From an uncultured Woeseiaceae bacterium (GTDB lineage Bacteria > Pseudomonadota > Gammaproteobacteria > Steroidobacterales > Woeseiaceae): a stretch of DNA of 64,000 nucleotides. Shown here piece by piece: positions 1-10,380 of the stretch. Below the pieces are notes generated by a model, which saw only the letters and a program-made list of their open reading frames with translations, did no database searches and was not told where the DNA came from. Both the position numbers and the translations under genes were made by a program. Positions within the stretch are counted from its first letter, which is position 1. Every line of letters begins with the position of its first letter. The DNA lies in the NCBI GenBank assembly GCA_945788625.1, contig CALZMQ010000018.1:1-64000 (forward strand), written 5' to 3'.

Positions 1-30
1 TTCCTTACCTGCGCCGGCCTAGGCGCAAAT

Positions 31-48
31 TGACGGAGAGGGTGGGAT
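31..48 (-). repeat. Partial copy of the tRNA-Ser 3' end
   Basis: These 18 bases match the 3' end of the tRNA-Ser gene (172-189) at 17 of 18 positions, in the same orientation, about 120 bases downstream of the tRNA. Beyond position 48 the match stops, so this is not a second intact tRNA. Short duplications of a tRNA 3' end are typical of integration scars or decayed tRNA copies. Which of these applies cannot be told here. Confidence 0.5.
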
Positions 49-130
49 GGGCGCTTCGCGCCGCCACTGTCGGCTGCGCCGATGCGTGGCTCGAACAGGA
101 TTCTCATCCGCAACCGCACTCGGCAAGTAG

Positions 131-158
131 AAAAAAATCGGGCCCCGCGAGGGGGCCC
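131..158 (-). terminator. Rho-independent terminator of tRNA-Ser
   Basis: On the minus strand a 7-bp GC stem (152-158 pairing with 140-146, five-base loop) is followed by a run of seven T (131-137). It begins 14 bases downstream of the tRNA-Ser 3' end. Flanking bases 127-132 and 166-171 are also complementary and could extend the helix. Confidence 0.85.
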
Positions 159-170
159 AATTTTGTTCTA

Positions 171-262
<92 letters not shown>

Positions 263-270
263 GGTCGGTT

Positions 271-341
271 CGCGGCTGGAAGCCGTTCCTACGTTTTCTT
301 CGCGGCTGGAATACCCCGAGGGCACGTAGGCCGCTCCTACG
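271..341. repeat. Two REP-like units
   Basis: Unit one (271-293) begins CGCGGCTGGAAGCC and ends TTCCTACG. Unit two (301-341) has the same ends but carries an 18-base insertion (TACCCCGAGGGCACGTAG) after GGCTGGAA. Related units lie at 7759-7810 and 20543-20613. The ends GGCTGGAAGCC and the CGTAGGAGCG/CGCTCCTACG arms make this a small palindromic, REP-like intergenic family. The rest of 263-511 has no convincing gene. Confidence 0.75.
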
Positions 342-511
342 ATTTGCTCGCAGCCCGCAAGGCGTTGCTACGCGGGCAGCGGATTGTACGCAATGGGAAA
401 CGTGTTGGCCAGACAACCGCGCCGAAATGGCCGGCTTTCGCCACGGCCAAATCTGCCAGAAACGGACTGAAGTCGCTGAAATCCCGAACCTTCTGAGGTA
501 GCCTTTGGCAT

Positions 512-1933
512 GTGCGAATCTTGTTGATCATCATGCTGGCGGGGCTGATCGGAACCTGTTCGTCGCCCCCCACCATTCTCGAGCAGGTTCTCGACACGGG
601 AATCCTCCGCGTCGTGACGCGCGACAGCCCCACGTCGTACACGATCGGGCAGGACGGCCCGTCGGGGCCTGAGTACGACCTGGTGCAGGCGTTCGCCGCC
701 GAGCTCGGCGTGTCGCTCGTGATGGAGCCGGTCGTCTCCGTGTCGGAGATCATGCCGAAGTTGCTGTCGGGCGATGCCCACATGGCAGCCGCCGGTTTGT
801 CCATCACGGAAGACCGGCGTGACTATCTGCATTTCGGTCACCCGTACGAAACGGTCGACGTTCATTTCATCTACAAACTGGGCACGGGCAAGCCGCGATC
901 GATGGAGGAGGTACTGGACCGCTCCATCGAGATCGTGGCCAGCAGCAGTCACGTCGAGCTGTTAACGTCGTTGAAGCGCGCGTACCCGGCGCTGACCTGG
1001 ACCGAAAACGCCGACGTCGAATTCGCCGACCTGATGGCCAAGGTCGCGATGAGCGACATTGACCTTACCGTCGCTGACAGTCCGGACTTCAATATCCAGC
1101 GACACTTCTACCCCGACCTGCGTATCGCGCTCGACCTGGAAATCGACGATCCCATCGCCTGGGCATTCCCGAAAGGCGACGGCGACTCGCTGTTGGCACG
1201 GGCCGATGAGTTTCTCATCGGGGCCGATCGTTCCGGCATGCTCGCGCGCGTGCACGACCGCTACTACGGCCACACCAAGAAATTCGACTACGTAGGCACA
1301 CGTAACTTCATCCGCCATTACGAGAAACGCCTGCCGCGCTATCGTGCGATGTTCGAGCAGGCCGGACGCGAGTGGGGCGTCGACTGGCGCCTGCTGGCCG
1401 CAATCGGCTACCAGGAATCGCACTGGCGCTCACAGGCCGTGTCACCAACGGGCGTTCGCGGCATCATGATGTTGACGCTGGCTACCGCCGACTACCTCGA
1501 TATCGAAAATCGCATGGATCCGGAGAGCAGCATTTTCGGCGGCGCGCGCTACTTTGCTCGCCAGACAGAGCGCGTTGCGGATACCGTCGGTGAACCCGAC
1601 AGGACCTGGATGGCGCTGGCCGCCTACAACGTCGGTTTCAATCACATCAAGGATGCGCGCACGCTCGTCGAATGGGACGGCGGCAATCCCGACACCTGGG
1701 TCGATTTGAGAAAGGCGCTACCGAAACTGGCGCAACGAAAGTGGTACTCGAAGTTGCCCTACGGCTACGCCCGTGGCTGGGAGCCGGTCCTGTACGTCAA
1801 TAACGTTCGCAGTTACTACAACATTCTCAAGTGGTTGACGGCGAACGAAGAGCCGCCGGCGGACGTTGTTCCGGACGACAGTGCGGAACCGGTCGAGTTG
1901 CCGCCCGCTGACGGGTCGGTGGAGACGGCATAG
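512..1933 (+). CDS. mltF: Membrane-bound lytic murein transglycosylase F
   Basis: The 473-residue protein cleaves the MurNAc-GlcNAc bond of peptidoglycan, forming 1,6-anhydro ends. It has an N-terminal hydrophobic segment ending at C16, which could be lipidated although the lipobox is weak. A periplasmic solute-binding-like domain (about 25-255) comes next, then a lysozyme-like SLT domain (about 275-445). The catalytic glutamate is E302 in YQESHW, followed by the usual SPTGVRGIMML stretch. This two-domain order defines MltF. The start is GTG at 512, with a GAGG 14 bases upstream, so the exact start is uncertain. The C-terminal ~30 residues are acidic and proline-rich. The gene stands alone and converges with tadA. 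Confidence 0.93.
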   Translation: MRILLIIMLAGLIGTCSSPPTILEQVLDTGILRVVTRDSPTSYTIGQDGPSGPEYDLVQAFAAELGVSLVMEPVVSVSEIMPKLLSGDAHMAAAGLSITEDRRDYLHFGHPYETVDVHFIYKLGTGKPRSMEEVLDRSIEIVASSSHVELLTSLKRAYPALTWTENADVEFADLMAKVAMSDIDLTVADSPDFNIQRHFYPDLRIALDLEIDDPIAWAFPKGDGDSLLARADEFLIGADRSGMLARVHDRYYGHTKKFDYVGTRNFIRHYEKRLPRYRAMFEQAGREWGVDWRLLAAIGYQESHWRSQAVSPTGVRGIMMLTLATADYLDIENRMDPESSIFGGARYFARQTERVADTVGEPDRTWMALAAYNVGFNHIKDARTLVEWDGGNPDTWVDLRKALPKLAQRKWYSKLPYGYARGWEPVLYVNNVRSYYNILKWLTANEEPPADVVPDDSAEPVELPPADGSVETA

Positions 1934-1943
1934 GTCTCTGGAT

Positions 1944-2408
1944 TTAACGTCTGGACTCGAAGAACTGCTTTAGCGCCGCGGCACATTCGTCGGCCAGCAG
2001 GCCGCCATTGATCTCGAAGCGATGATTCAGCGCTTTTGAGTCCGACAGATCCGTTGCGCTGCCCAGCGCCCCCGCCTTGTCGTCGTAAGCGCCGAACACG
2101 ACGCGCTGAACGCGTGCCTGCGCGATAACACCTACGCACATGACGCAGGGTTCCAGCGTCACATACAGGGTCGCACCCGGGAGCCGATGGTTGTCACTTG
2201 CTTCCGCCGCGTTTCGCAACGCCACCATTTCTGCGTGCCCGCTCGGATCGCGATCGGACACGGAGCGATTATGGCCGGTTGCAATGATCTCGCCCTGCAA
2301 CATGACGGCCGCGCCGACCGGCACTTCGCCGGCGTCGGCGGCAACCGCCGCCTCTGCCAGTGCCGCACGCATGCCGGCAACATCCTGTTCGGACCAGTCC
2401 GGGCCCAT
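1944..2408 (-). CDS. tadA: tRNA-specific adenosine deaminase TadA
   Basis: This 154-residue zinc enzyme deaminates A34 of tRNA-Arg(ACG) to inosine. The deaminase signature is complete: H58-A-E60 (zinc ligand and proton-shuttle Glu) and P-C88-V-M-C91 (zinc cysteines). The N-terminal region with VPVGAAV and GHNRS matches TadA rather than free-nucleoside deaminases. The ATG at 2408 directly abuts the guaA stop codon, so it is read as the last gene of guaB-guaA-tadA. It ends 10 bases from the convergent mltF. Confidence 0.95.
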   Translation of the reverse strand: MGPDWSEQDVAGMRAALAEAAVAADAGEVPVGAAVMLQGEIIATGHNRSVSDRDPSGHAEMVALRNAAEASDNHRLPGATLYVTLEPCVMCVGVIAQARVQRVVFGAYDDKAGALGSATDLSDSKALNHRFEINGGLLADECAAALKQFFESRR

Positions 2409-3974
2409 CTATTCCCACTCGATGGTGGCGGGCGGTTTGCCGGAGATGTCGTAGGTAACGCGCGAAATGCCGTCCACTTCGTTGATGATCCGCAGCGACA
2501 CGTGCTCGAGAAACTCGTACGGCAGGCGCGCCCAGCGCGCGGTCATGAAATCGATCGTTTCGACGGCGCGCAGTGCAATCACGTAGTCGTAGCGCCGGCC
2601 GTCGCCCATGACGCCCACGGACCGCACCGGCAGGAACACGGCAAACGCCTGGCTGGTCTTGTCGTAAAGGTCGTGCTTGTAGAGTTCTTCGATGAAGATG
2701 TCATCGGCGTACTGCAGTTTCTCGACGTAGTGGCGCTTCACCTCGCCGAGCACCCTGACGCCGAGGCCTGGGCCCGGGAACGGGTGCCTGAACACCATTT
2801 CACGCGGCAGGCCGAGTTCCAGGCCGATCTTGCGAACTTCGTCCTTGAAGAGCTCGCGTAATGGCTCGACCAGCGACATGCGCATCTGTTCGGGCAGTCC
2901 GCCGACATTGTGGTGCGATTTGATCACGTGCGCCTTGCCGGTCTTTGCGCCAGCCGATTCGATGACGTCGGGATAGATCGTGCCCTGCGCGAGCCAGTGA
3001 ACCTCTTCGAGTTTTCCGGCCTGTTCCTCGAACACTTCGATGAACTGGCCGCCGATGATCTTGCGTTTTTCTTCAGGATCCTCGACACCGTCGAGCGCGC
3101 GGAAGAACCGCTCCGCCGCGTTGACGCGTATAACGTTGACGCCGAGGTGCTCGGCGAACAACTCCATGACGCGATCGCCCTCGTGATGACGCAGCAAGCC
3201 ATGATCGACGAACACACAGACCAGCTGATCGCCGATTGCTTCGTGCAATAGCGCGGCCACCACCGACGAGTCGACGCCGCCCGACAAGCCGAGTAATACC
3301 TTGCCGTCACCCACCTGTTCGCGCACGGTTTCGATCGCCGCAGCCACGATATGGTCCGGCGTCCACTCGCCCGCGCAACCGCAGATATCGCGGACGAAGC
3401 GGCGCATGATTTCCATGCCCTGCAAGGTGTGCGTGACTTCCGGGTGAAACTGCACGCCATAGAATTGACGCGAAGCGTCTTCCATGGCGGCAAGCGGTGA
3501 GTTGCGGCTGCTGGCAGTCGCGGTGAATCCCGGCGGCATCGATTCGACGCGGTCGCCGTGACTCATCCAGACCTTGAGCATCGACTCGGTGTTGGAGTCG
3601 CTGAGCCCGCCGAACAAACCGGAGTCACCCGGCGCGATCTCCGCGTAGCCGAACTCGCGATGTACCGACGCCTCGACTTTGCCGCCAAGCTCCGCCGCCA
3701 TGGTCTGCATGCCGTAGCAGATGCCAAGTACCGGCACGCCGAGTTCGAACACCGAGTGCGCGACCTTCGGCGGGTCGTCGAGGTTGACCGACTCGGGCCC
3801 GCCCGACAGCACGACACCGCTCGCGCCGAATGCCTGAATGTCGTCGTCCGACATATCCCAGGGGTGAATCTCGGAATAGACGCCGCACTCGCGCACGCGT
3901 CTTGCGATTAATTGAGTGTACTGGCTGCCGAAATCGAGGATCAGCAGTTTGTGCGCATGGATATCGGGATGCAT
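2409..3974 (-). CDS. guaA: GMP synthase (glutamine-hydrolysing)
   Basis: The protein converts XMP to GMP using glutamine and ATP. Its 521 residues are close to the usual 525. The N-terminal class I glutamine amidotransferase domain has nucleophile C86 in GICYGMQ and the later FHPEV histidine. The ATP-pyrophosphatase domain has the LSGGVDSS P-loop near residue 230, and the C-terminal dimerisation domain ends in the typical PPATIEWE. It follows guaB by 18 bases and shares its operon, so the two enzymes turn IMP into GMP in sequence. No frameshift or missing active residue is seen. Confidence 0.97.
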   Translation of the reverse strand: MHPDIHAHKLLILDFGSQYTQLIARRVRECGVYSEIHPWDMSDDDIQAFGASGVVLSGGPESVNLDDPPKVAHSVFELGVPVLGICYGMQTMAAELGGKVEASVHREFGYAEIAPGDSGLFGGLSDSNTESMLKVWMSHGDRVESMPPGFTATASSRNSPLAAMEDASRQFYGVQFHPEVTHTLQGMEIMRRFVRDICGCAGEWTPDHIVAAAIETVREQVGDGKVLLGLSGGVDSSVVAALLHEAIGDQLVCVFVDHGLLRHHEGDRVMELFAEHLGVNVIRVNAAERFFRALDGVEDPEEKRKIIGGQFIEVFEEQAGKLEEVHWLAQGTIYPDVIESAGAKTGKAHVIKSHHNVGGLPEQMRMSLVEPLRELFKDEVRKIGLELGLPREMVFRHPFPGPGLGVRVLGEVKRHYVEKLQYADDIFIEELYKHDLYDKTSQAFAVFLPVRSVGVMGDGRRYDYVIALRAVETIDFMTARWARLPYEFLEHVSLRIINEVDGISRVTYDISGKPPATIEWE

Positions 3975-3992
3975 GATGGGCGACGACGGACC

Positions 3993-5465
<1,473 letters not shown>

Positions 5466-5498
5466 TTAAGTCTTCGGTCGGCTGCGGTTAAACGATCA

Positions 5499-5527
5499 AT
5501 TGTACGCGCACGCGAATTGCGGGTAAA
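5499..5527 (-). promoter_or_regulatory. Promoter of guaB
   Basis: On the minus strand a TTTACC -35 (5522-5527) and a TACAAT -10 (5499-5504) are separated by exactly 17 bases. The expected start is near 5492, about 30 bases before the guaB ATG. Both hexamers are close to the sigma-70 consensus. Confidence 0.65.
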
Positions 5528-5574
5528 CGATTCCTCGTCCATTCGGGCCTGCACGTGCCCGTGCGAGAATTGTT

Positions 5575-5580
5575 TATACT
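5575..5580 (+). promoter_or_regulatory. Possible -10 box of xseA
   Basis: TATACT ends only six bases before the xseA ATG at 5587, so a start at the normal distance would fall on the ATG itself. No good -35 is seen 16-18 bases upstream, and no Shine-Dalgarno sequence fits between. Confidence 0.4.
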
Positions 5581-5586
5581 GCGCCG

Positions 5587-6930
5587 ATGCCCACCGAAGC
5601 CGCGATTACCGTCAGCCAGCTCAACCGCCGCGTCAAAACGCTGCTCGAACAGGGCATCGCACGACTCTGGGTCGAAGGCGAGATTTCCAACCTGTCGCGC
5701 CCGGCCTCCGGCCACATTTACTTCAGCCTCAAAGACGACAGCGCACAGGTCAGTGCCGCGTGGTTCCGGCAGCGGCAGCGCGGCCCGGCGATCAGTTTCA
5801 AGAACGGCGACCACGTCCTGGCGTTCGGCCGCGTCAGCCTTTACGAGGCCCGCGGCAATTACCAGCTCATCGTAGAGCAGCTGGAGCCGGCCGGCGAAGG
5901 CGTGCTCAAGCGGCGCTTCGAGGCATTGAAGAAGAAGCTGTTAGAAGAAGGCCTGTTCGACGAAGATCGCAAGCAGGTCCTGCCGACGATGCCGGCGCGC
6001 ATCGGCGTCATCACGTCACCGAGCGGCGCCGCCGTTCGCGACGTCCTGAGCGTGCTGGCTCGCCGGTTTCCCGCTGTACCCGTCGTCATATACCCCGCCG
6101 CGGTACAGGGAGACGCCGCCCCCGGCGAACTCATGGATGCCTTGAATACCGCAGTGCGGCGGGACGAATGCGACGTGCTTATCATTGGCAGGGGCGGCGG
6201 GTCGCTGGAAGACCTGTGGGCGTTCAACGACGAACAGCTCGCACGCGCAATCGCCGACTGCCCGCTACCGATCGTCAGCGCGGTTGGCCATGAGATCGAC
6301 TTCACGATCGCCGATTTCGTGGCCGACGTGCGTGCGGCGACGCCATCCGGCGCCGCGGAAATCGTCGTTCCGGATCAGCACGCATGGCAGCACAGGGTCG
6401 CGACACTCGCACTGCGCATCGGGCGCATCGGCCAGCGTGCCGTCGAGGATCGGGCGCAGCAACTGGACTGGCTGGGCAGGCGCCTCATTGCGGCCAGTCC
6501 CGGCGCCAACCTGCGTCGCCAACGCGACAGCCTGCGCGAGAACAGGGGGCGCCTCGAAGCCTTGATGCAAAAGCGCATATTGATGCAACAGAACCAGTTG
6601 CAGTCCGCTCGCAGCCAGCTGATGCAAGTTTCACCCGCCCTGTCCGTGCAGCGCTCGATCGCTCGCCTTTCGGACCTGCGACTGCGCCTGGCCGCGGGCA
6701 GCCGTAAGCTGCTCTCGACAGCCGGCCACCGAGTTGCGTTGCTCGGCACCGCGCTGAACTCGGTGAGCCCGCTGGCCACGCTCGAACGCGGTTACGCCAT
6801 CGTGAAGGATGCGGGCACAGGCAAAGTCCTGACACGTGCAGGCGACGTGGCCAGCGGCGACAATATCCGCGCGCAACTGTCCGAGGGCGAACTCGTCGCG
6901 ACTGTGAAAGAGGTTATCAATGCAGATTAG
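5587..6930 (+). CDS. xseA: Exodeoxyribonuclease VII large subunit
   Basis: Large subunit of the nuclease that degrades single-stranded DNA in both directions, acting with the small subunit XseB, which is not in this window. The 447-residue protein has an N-terminal OB fold (about 1-100) and the conserved catalytic core, including GRGGGSLEDLWAFN (201-214) and SAVGHEIDFT (231-240). A long basic coiled-coil region follows, then a C-terminal segment LERGYAIV typical of XseA. It is divergent from guaB. Its last 11 bases overlap the start of the M23 peptidase gene, so the two are co-transcribed. Confidence 0.95.
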   Translation: MPTEAAITVSQLNRRVKTLLEQGIARLWVEGEISNLSRPASGHIYFSLKDDSAQVSAAWFRQRQRGPAISFKNGDHVLAFGRVSLYEARGNYQLIVEQLEPAGEGVLKRRFEALKKKLLEEGLFDEDRKQVLPTMPARIGVITSPSGAAVRDVLSVLARRFPAVPVVIYPAAVQGDAAPGELMDALNTAVRRDECDVLIIGRGGGSLEDLWAFNDEQLARAIADCPLPIVSAVGHEIDFTIADFVADVRAATPSGAAEIVVPDQHAWQHRVATLALRIGRIGQRAVEDRAQQLDWLGRRLIAASPGANLRRQRDSLRENRGRLEALMQKRILMQQNQLQSARSQLMQVSPALSVQRSIARLSDLRLRLAAGSRKLLSTAGHRVALLGTALNSVSPLATLERGYAIVKDAGTGKVLTRAGDVASGDNIRAQLSEGELVATVKEVINAD

Positions 6931-7726
6931 GCGCTTGCTGGCTTTGCAGTTCCTTATGCTCGCCGCTGCGGTTTCGGCTGCGCCTGAACACTCGCCGTGG
7001 CCGGGAGGTATCGCGGTCATCGAGGCCGGTCACTCTTACGGTTCCGCGCCGCAAGCCACCTTCAACGGCCGGCCCGTGCTCGTCATGCCGAAGGGAGAGC
7101 GGTGGGTTGCCGTGGTCGGCATACCGCTGGGCACGGAACCCGGCAAGCAGATGCTCCGCATCGGGGAGCAGGAAGTCGCTTTCGAGGTCGCCGCGCATGC
7201 CTATGCCGAGCAACGCCTGACCGTCAAGAACCAGAGCCACGTAACGCCGGACCAGGAGCAACTGGACCGCATCGGCCGCGAGCGCCAGGTCATCGACGCA
7301 GCGCTTGGACATTTTCGAGCCGTCGACACGACCGGCGTCGGACTCGTTGCACCCGTCGACGGTCGGCGCAGTTCCAGTTTCGGGCTGCGACGTTTCTTCA
7401 ATGACCAGCCACGCTCGCCGCACAAAGGCATGGACATCGCCGCGGCCAACGGTACACCGATCGTTGCGCCTCGTAACGGCGTGGTTGCGGCGATGGGCGA
7501 CTACTTCTTCAACGGCAACACCGTGATCATTGACCACGGACAGGGATTCGTGACCATGTATTGCCATCTCAGCGAGATCGCGGTCGAGAAGGCCCAACCC
7601 GTGGCACTTGGCGACGTGATCGGCGCCGTCGGCGCGACCGGACGAGTGACCGGCCCGCACCTGCACTTCGGCACCTACCTGAACGGCACCGCGGTCGACC
7701 CGGCGATCCTGCTGCCGCAACCGTAG
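6920..7726 (+). CDS. Periplasmic M23 (LytM) family peptidase
   Basis: A secreted 268-residue protein with a signal peptide (MQIRRLLALQFLMLAAAVSA, likely cut near A20-A21). The C-terminal LytM/M23 domain keeps all metal and catalytic residues: H168 and D172 in HKGMD, H216 in YCHLS, and H247-L-H249. It should therefore be an active peptidoglycan endopeptidase rather than an EnvC-type activator. An immunoglobulin-like N-terminal domain (about 30-95) is typical of this group. The ATG lies inside the end of xseA, and a REP-like repeat follows the stop codon. The cross-link it cleaves cannot be told from the sequence. Confidence 0.9.
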   Translation: MQIRRLLALQFLMLAAAVSAAPEHSPWPGGIAVIEAGHSYGSAPQATFNGRPVLVMPKGERWVAVVGIPLGTEPGKQMLRIGEQEVAFEVAAHAYAEQRLTVKNQSHVTPDQEQLDRIGRERQVIDAALGHFRAVDTTGVGLVAPVDGRRSSSFGLRRFFNDQPRSPHKGMDIAAANGTPIVAPRNGVVAAMGDYFFNGNTVIIDHGQGFVTMYCHLSEIAVEKAQPVALGDVIGAVGATGRVTGPHLHFGTYLNGTAVDPAILLPQP

Positions 7727-7758
7727 GGCCGGCTCGCACTCGCGATCGCCGGACATTC

Positions 7759-7810
7759 CGTAGGAGCGCCATCCTGGCGCGATCAATCGCGGCTGGAAGC
7801 CGCTCCTACG
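7759..7810. repeat. REP-like palindromic unit
   Basis: CGTAGGAGCG (7759-7768) and CGCTCCTACG (7801-7810) are perfect inverted arms. The inner part carries a second palindrome-rich stretch and GGCTGGAAGC. It lies between the convergent M23 peptidase and acyltransferase genes and matches units at 271-341 and 20543-20613. Confidence 0.8.
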
Positions 7811-7818
7811 AGGCCCTC

Positions 7819-8910
7819 CTACTCGAAAAAATCGCAGAGAACGGGCCGAAAAGCGTCCATTTCCACGAGGAAAGAATCGTGGCCGCGTATGCAGTCCAGT
7901 TCCACCAGTTGCGCGTCGTCACAGACTTCGGCGAAACCCGCCGCCAGTTCCCGTTGTTGCTCGAGGGGAAACAGGATATCCGTGCGCACACCGATGACGA
8001 GCGTCCTTTCGAGCTGCAGTCGCTTGAAGCCGGACTGCAGCGAGCCGCCGTACTCGGCCAGGTCGAATAGGTCGGAGGCGTGCGACAGGTACAGGTAGCA
8101 ATTCGGGTCGAACGCCCCGGTGAATTTGTTGGCGTGGTTTTCGAGGTAGGACTCCACCGAGAACTCCGCCACGAACTGGTCCTCGATGCGCGCGTGTTCG
8201 GTCGATCGCTCGCGCCCGAAACGCTGCACCCACTCTTCGGCCGAGCGGTAGGTAATCATGCCGAGCTTGCGCGCCAGCCGCTGTCCCATTATTGGCGGCT
8301 TGCCCGACTTGTAGTTGCCCTTTCTCCAGTTCGGGTCCGATCGGATCATCTCGCGCTGCAGCGACCGGACTGCAATCGAGAACGGCATCGCGCGCGTCGC
8401 CGAGGATATCGACACGAACGAACGAGTGGACTCGGGATGTCGAACGCACAGCGCGAGCCCGCTCATGCCGCCCATGGAACAACCGACCACCGTGTGCAGT
8501 TTCTCGATACCGAGGTGTCGTACAACAAGCCACGCCGACTCCGCGACGTCCTCCAGGGTCAACACCGGGAAGCTCAGCCGATAACGCTTGCCGGTCAGCG
8601 GATTGACGGACGCCGGACCCGTGGAACCGAAACAGCTGCCCAGCGAATTGACGCAGATCACGAAGAAGCGGTCGGTGTCGATGGGCAATCCCGATCCGAT
8701 CATGTCCTCCCACCAACCCGGCGCCGGGTCCTCGACACACGAGGTCGCGTGGGCCGACGGCGACAAGCCGGTGAAAATCAGGATGGCATTGTCTTTTGCG
8801 TCGGTGAGTTCGCCCCAGGTCTCAAAGGCGAGCGTCGGTGACTCGAGTGCACCGGCACGGTGCATGCGAAACTGGCCTTCGAATTTGACGAGTCTTGTTG
8901 CCGACGTCAT
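7819..8910 (-). CDS. MetX-family O-acyltransferase, probably serine O-succinyltransferase
   Basis: An alpha/beta-hydrolase fold acyltransferase of 363 residues in the homoserine O-acetyltransferase (MetX) family. The triad is S145 in GCSMGGM, D311 in RTDILFP and H344 in GHDSF. The motifs CVNSLGSCFGSTGPAS, PFSIAVRSLQRE and FDPNCYLYLS resemble, as I recall them, proteins of Xanthomonas and relatives characterised as serine O-succinyltransferases, which feed cysteine synthesis, rather than classical MetX. That assignment is from memory of the family, so homoserine acylation stays possible. A cysteine synthase-glutaredoxin fusion elsewhere in the window (51887-53380) could use the product. The gene stands alone, convergent with the M23 gene, with a REP unit between. 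Confidence 0.8.
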   Translation of the reverse strand: MTSATRLVKFEGQFRMHRAGALESPTLAFETWGELTDAKDNAILIFTGLSPSAHATSCVEDPAPGWWEDMIGSGLPIDTDRFFVICVNSLGSCFGSTGPASVNPLTGKRYRLSFPVLTLEDVAESAWLVVRHLGIEKLHTVVGCSMGGMSGLALCVRHPESTRSFVSISSATRAMPFSIAVRSLQREMIRSDPNWRKGNYKSGKPPIMGQRLARKLGMITYRSAEEWVQRFGRERSTEHARIEDQFVAEFSVESYLENHANKFTGAFDPNCYLYLSHASDLFDLAEYGGSLQSGFKRLQLERTLVIGVRTDILFPLEQQRELAAGFAEVCDDAQLVELDCIRGHDSFLVEMDAFRPVLCDFFE

Positions 8911-8963
8911 AACGGGTTCCTTGCTGGGGCGAGTATAGCGTTGGTACTCGGCGGAGTACCGGG

Positions 8964-10355
8964 CTATTTCTTGACCCGTTTCATCAATCGCTTGCGTTTT
9001 CGCTCCTGCCGGGGAGTCAGCTTGTTGCGCCTGCCCTTGTACGGATTTTCGCCGGTCTTGAACGACAGCCGCACGGGAGTGCCCTTGAGCTTGAAAGCCT
9101 TGCGGAATCGATTGATCAGGTAGCGCCGATACGCTTCGGGCAGTTTGTCGGTCTGGTTGCCGTGTATCACGATGACGGGCGGATTGCGGCCGCCCTGGTG
9201 CGCGTAACGCAGGCGAATGCGCCGGCCGCGTACCAGCGGTGGTGAGTGCGCCATCACGGCGGCTTCCAGTTCGTGCGTGAGTTCAGTCGTCGACAGGTCT
9301 CTCGTCGCGGCGCGATAAGCGCGTTCGACGGCGGGCAGCAGGTCGCCGACCGCCGTGCCGTGCAGCGCGGATATCGTCATCCTCTCGGCGAAATCGAGGA
9401 ACGGCAAACGACGGTCCAGTTCGTCGCGGACGCGCTTGCGCTCATACGCCGACAGCCCGTCCCATTTATTGGTGACCACGACCAGCGCCCTGCCCCGTTC
9501 GAGCACGAGTCCCAGCAGGCTCACGTCCTGTTCGGTCACGCCTTCCTGCGCATCGAGCACCGCGATGACGACCTGCGCCTGCTCGATCGCCTGCAACGCC
9601 TTGATGATGCTGAATTTCTCGATCGCCTCGTGCACCCTCGCCTTGCGCCTGATGCCGGCGGTATCGATCAGCAGGTACTTGCGGTCGTTGCGCTCGAACG
9701 GCACGGCGACACTGTCCCTGGTTGTGCCGGGCTGATCGTAAACCACGAGTCGCTCGTCGCCGAGCAGACGATTGGCGAGTGTCGACTTGCCGACGTTGGG
9801 CCGCCCGATGACGGCAATGCGCAGTTCCTTGGCATCGTCATCGACCTCGTCCTCCGGCTGCTGCGCATCGAACTGGCTGAGGACGTCGTCCATTAGCGCA
9901 TTGATACGATCGCCGTGCGAAGCGGATACCGCAATCGGCTCGCCGAGCCCCAAACCATGAAATTCGCCACTTGCGAGCGCTGCGTCCAGACCTTCTGCCT
10001 TGTTGACCGCAAGCCAGGTCTTTTTCGCGTGCTTTCTGGCAAGTTCGGCAACATGTTCGTCCGCCGCCGTCAGGCCGCTGCGGCCGTCGACCATGATTAT
10101 GGCGGCGTCGGCTTCCTTGAGTGCGCGCACGGTCTGCCCGACCATTGCCTCCGCGATGCCGACCTCGCCACCGGCAACGCCGCCGGTGTCGATCACGAGA
10201 TAGGGAATCGCGCCGAGTTTGCCGAAACCGTACTGGCGGTCCCGCGTCAGCCCGGGATAGTCAGCAACCAGCGCATCGCGCGAGCGCGTAAGGCGATTGA
10301 ACAGCGTCGATTTTCCAACGTTGGGCCGGCCGATCAGGGCGATAACGGGAAGCAT
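8964..10355 (-). CDS. der: GTPase Der (EngA), 50S ribosome assembly
   Basis: An essential GTPase with two tandem G domains that matures the large ribosomal subunit. The first P-loop is GRPNVGKS at 9-16 with DTGG near 56-59. The second P-loop is at 184-191, with DTAGIRRKA following. The C-terminal KH-like domain ends in a very basic tail ([21 protein letters not shown] region), as in other proteobacterial Der. At 463 residues it is of normal length. It follows bamB by 25 bases and is the last gene of the ndk-to-der block, an arrangement common in gammaproteobacteria. Confidence 0.97.
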   Translation of the reverse strand: MLPVIALIGRPNVGKSTLFNRLTRSRDALVADYPGLTRDRQYGFGKLGAIPYLVIDTGGVAGGEVGIAEAMVGQTVRALKEADAAIIMVDGRSGLTAADEHVAELARKHAKKTWLAVNKAEGLDAALASGEFHGLGLGEPIAVSASHGDRINALMDDVLSQFDAQQPEDEVDDDAKELRIAVIGRPNVGKSTLANRLLGDERLVVYDQPGTTRDSVAVPFERNDRKYLLIDTAGIRRKARVHEAIEKFSIIKALQAIEQAQVVIAVLDAQEGVTEQDVSLLGLVLERGRALVVVTNKWDGLSAYERKRVRDELDRRLPFLDFAERMTISALHGTAVGDLLPAVERAYRAATRDLSTTELTHELEAAVMAHSPPLVRGRRIRLRYAHQGGRNPPVIVIHGNQTDKLPEAYRRYLINRFRKAFKLKGTPVRLSFKTGENPYKGRRNKLTPRQERKRKRLMKRVKK

Positions 10356-10380
10356 CGGACTGCGCCTTCACAAACGCCGG

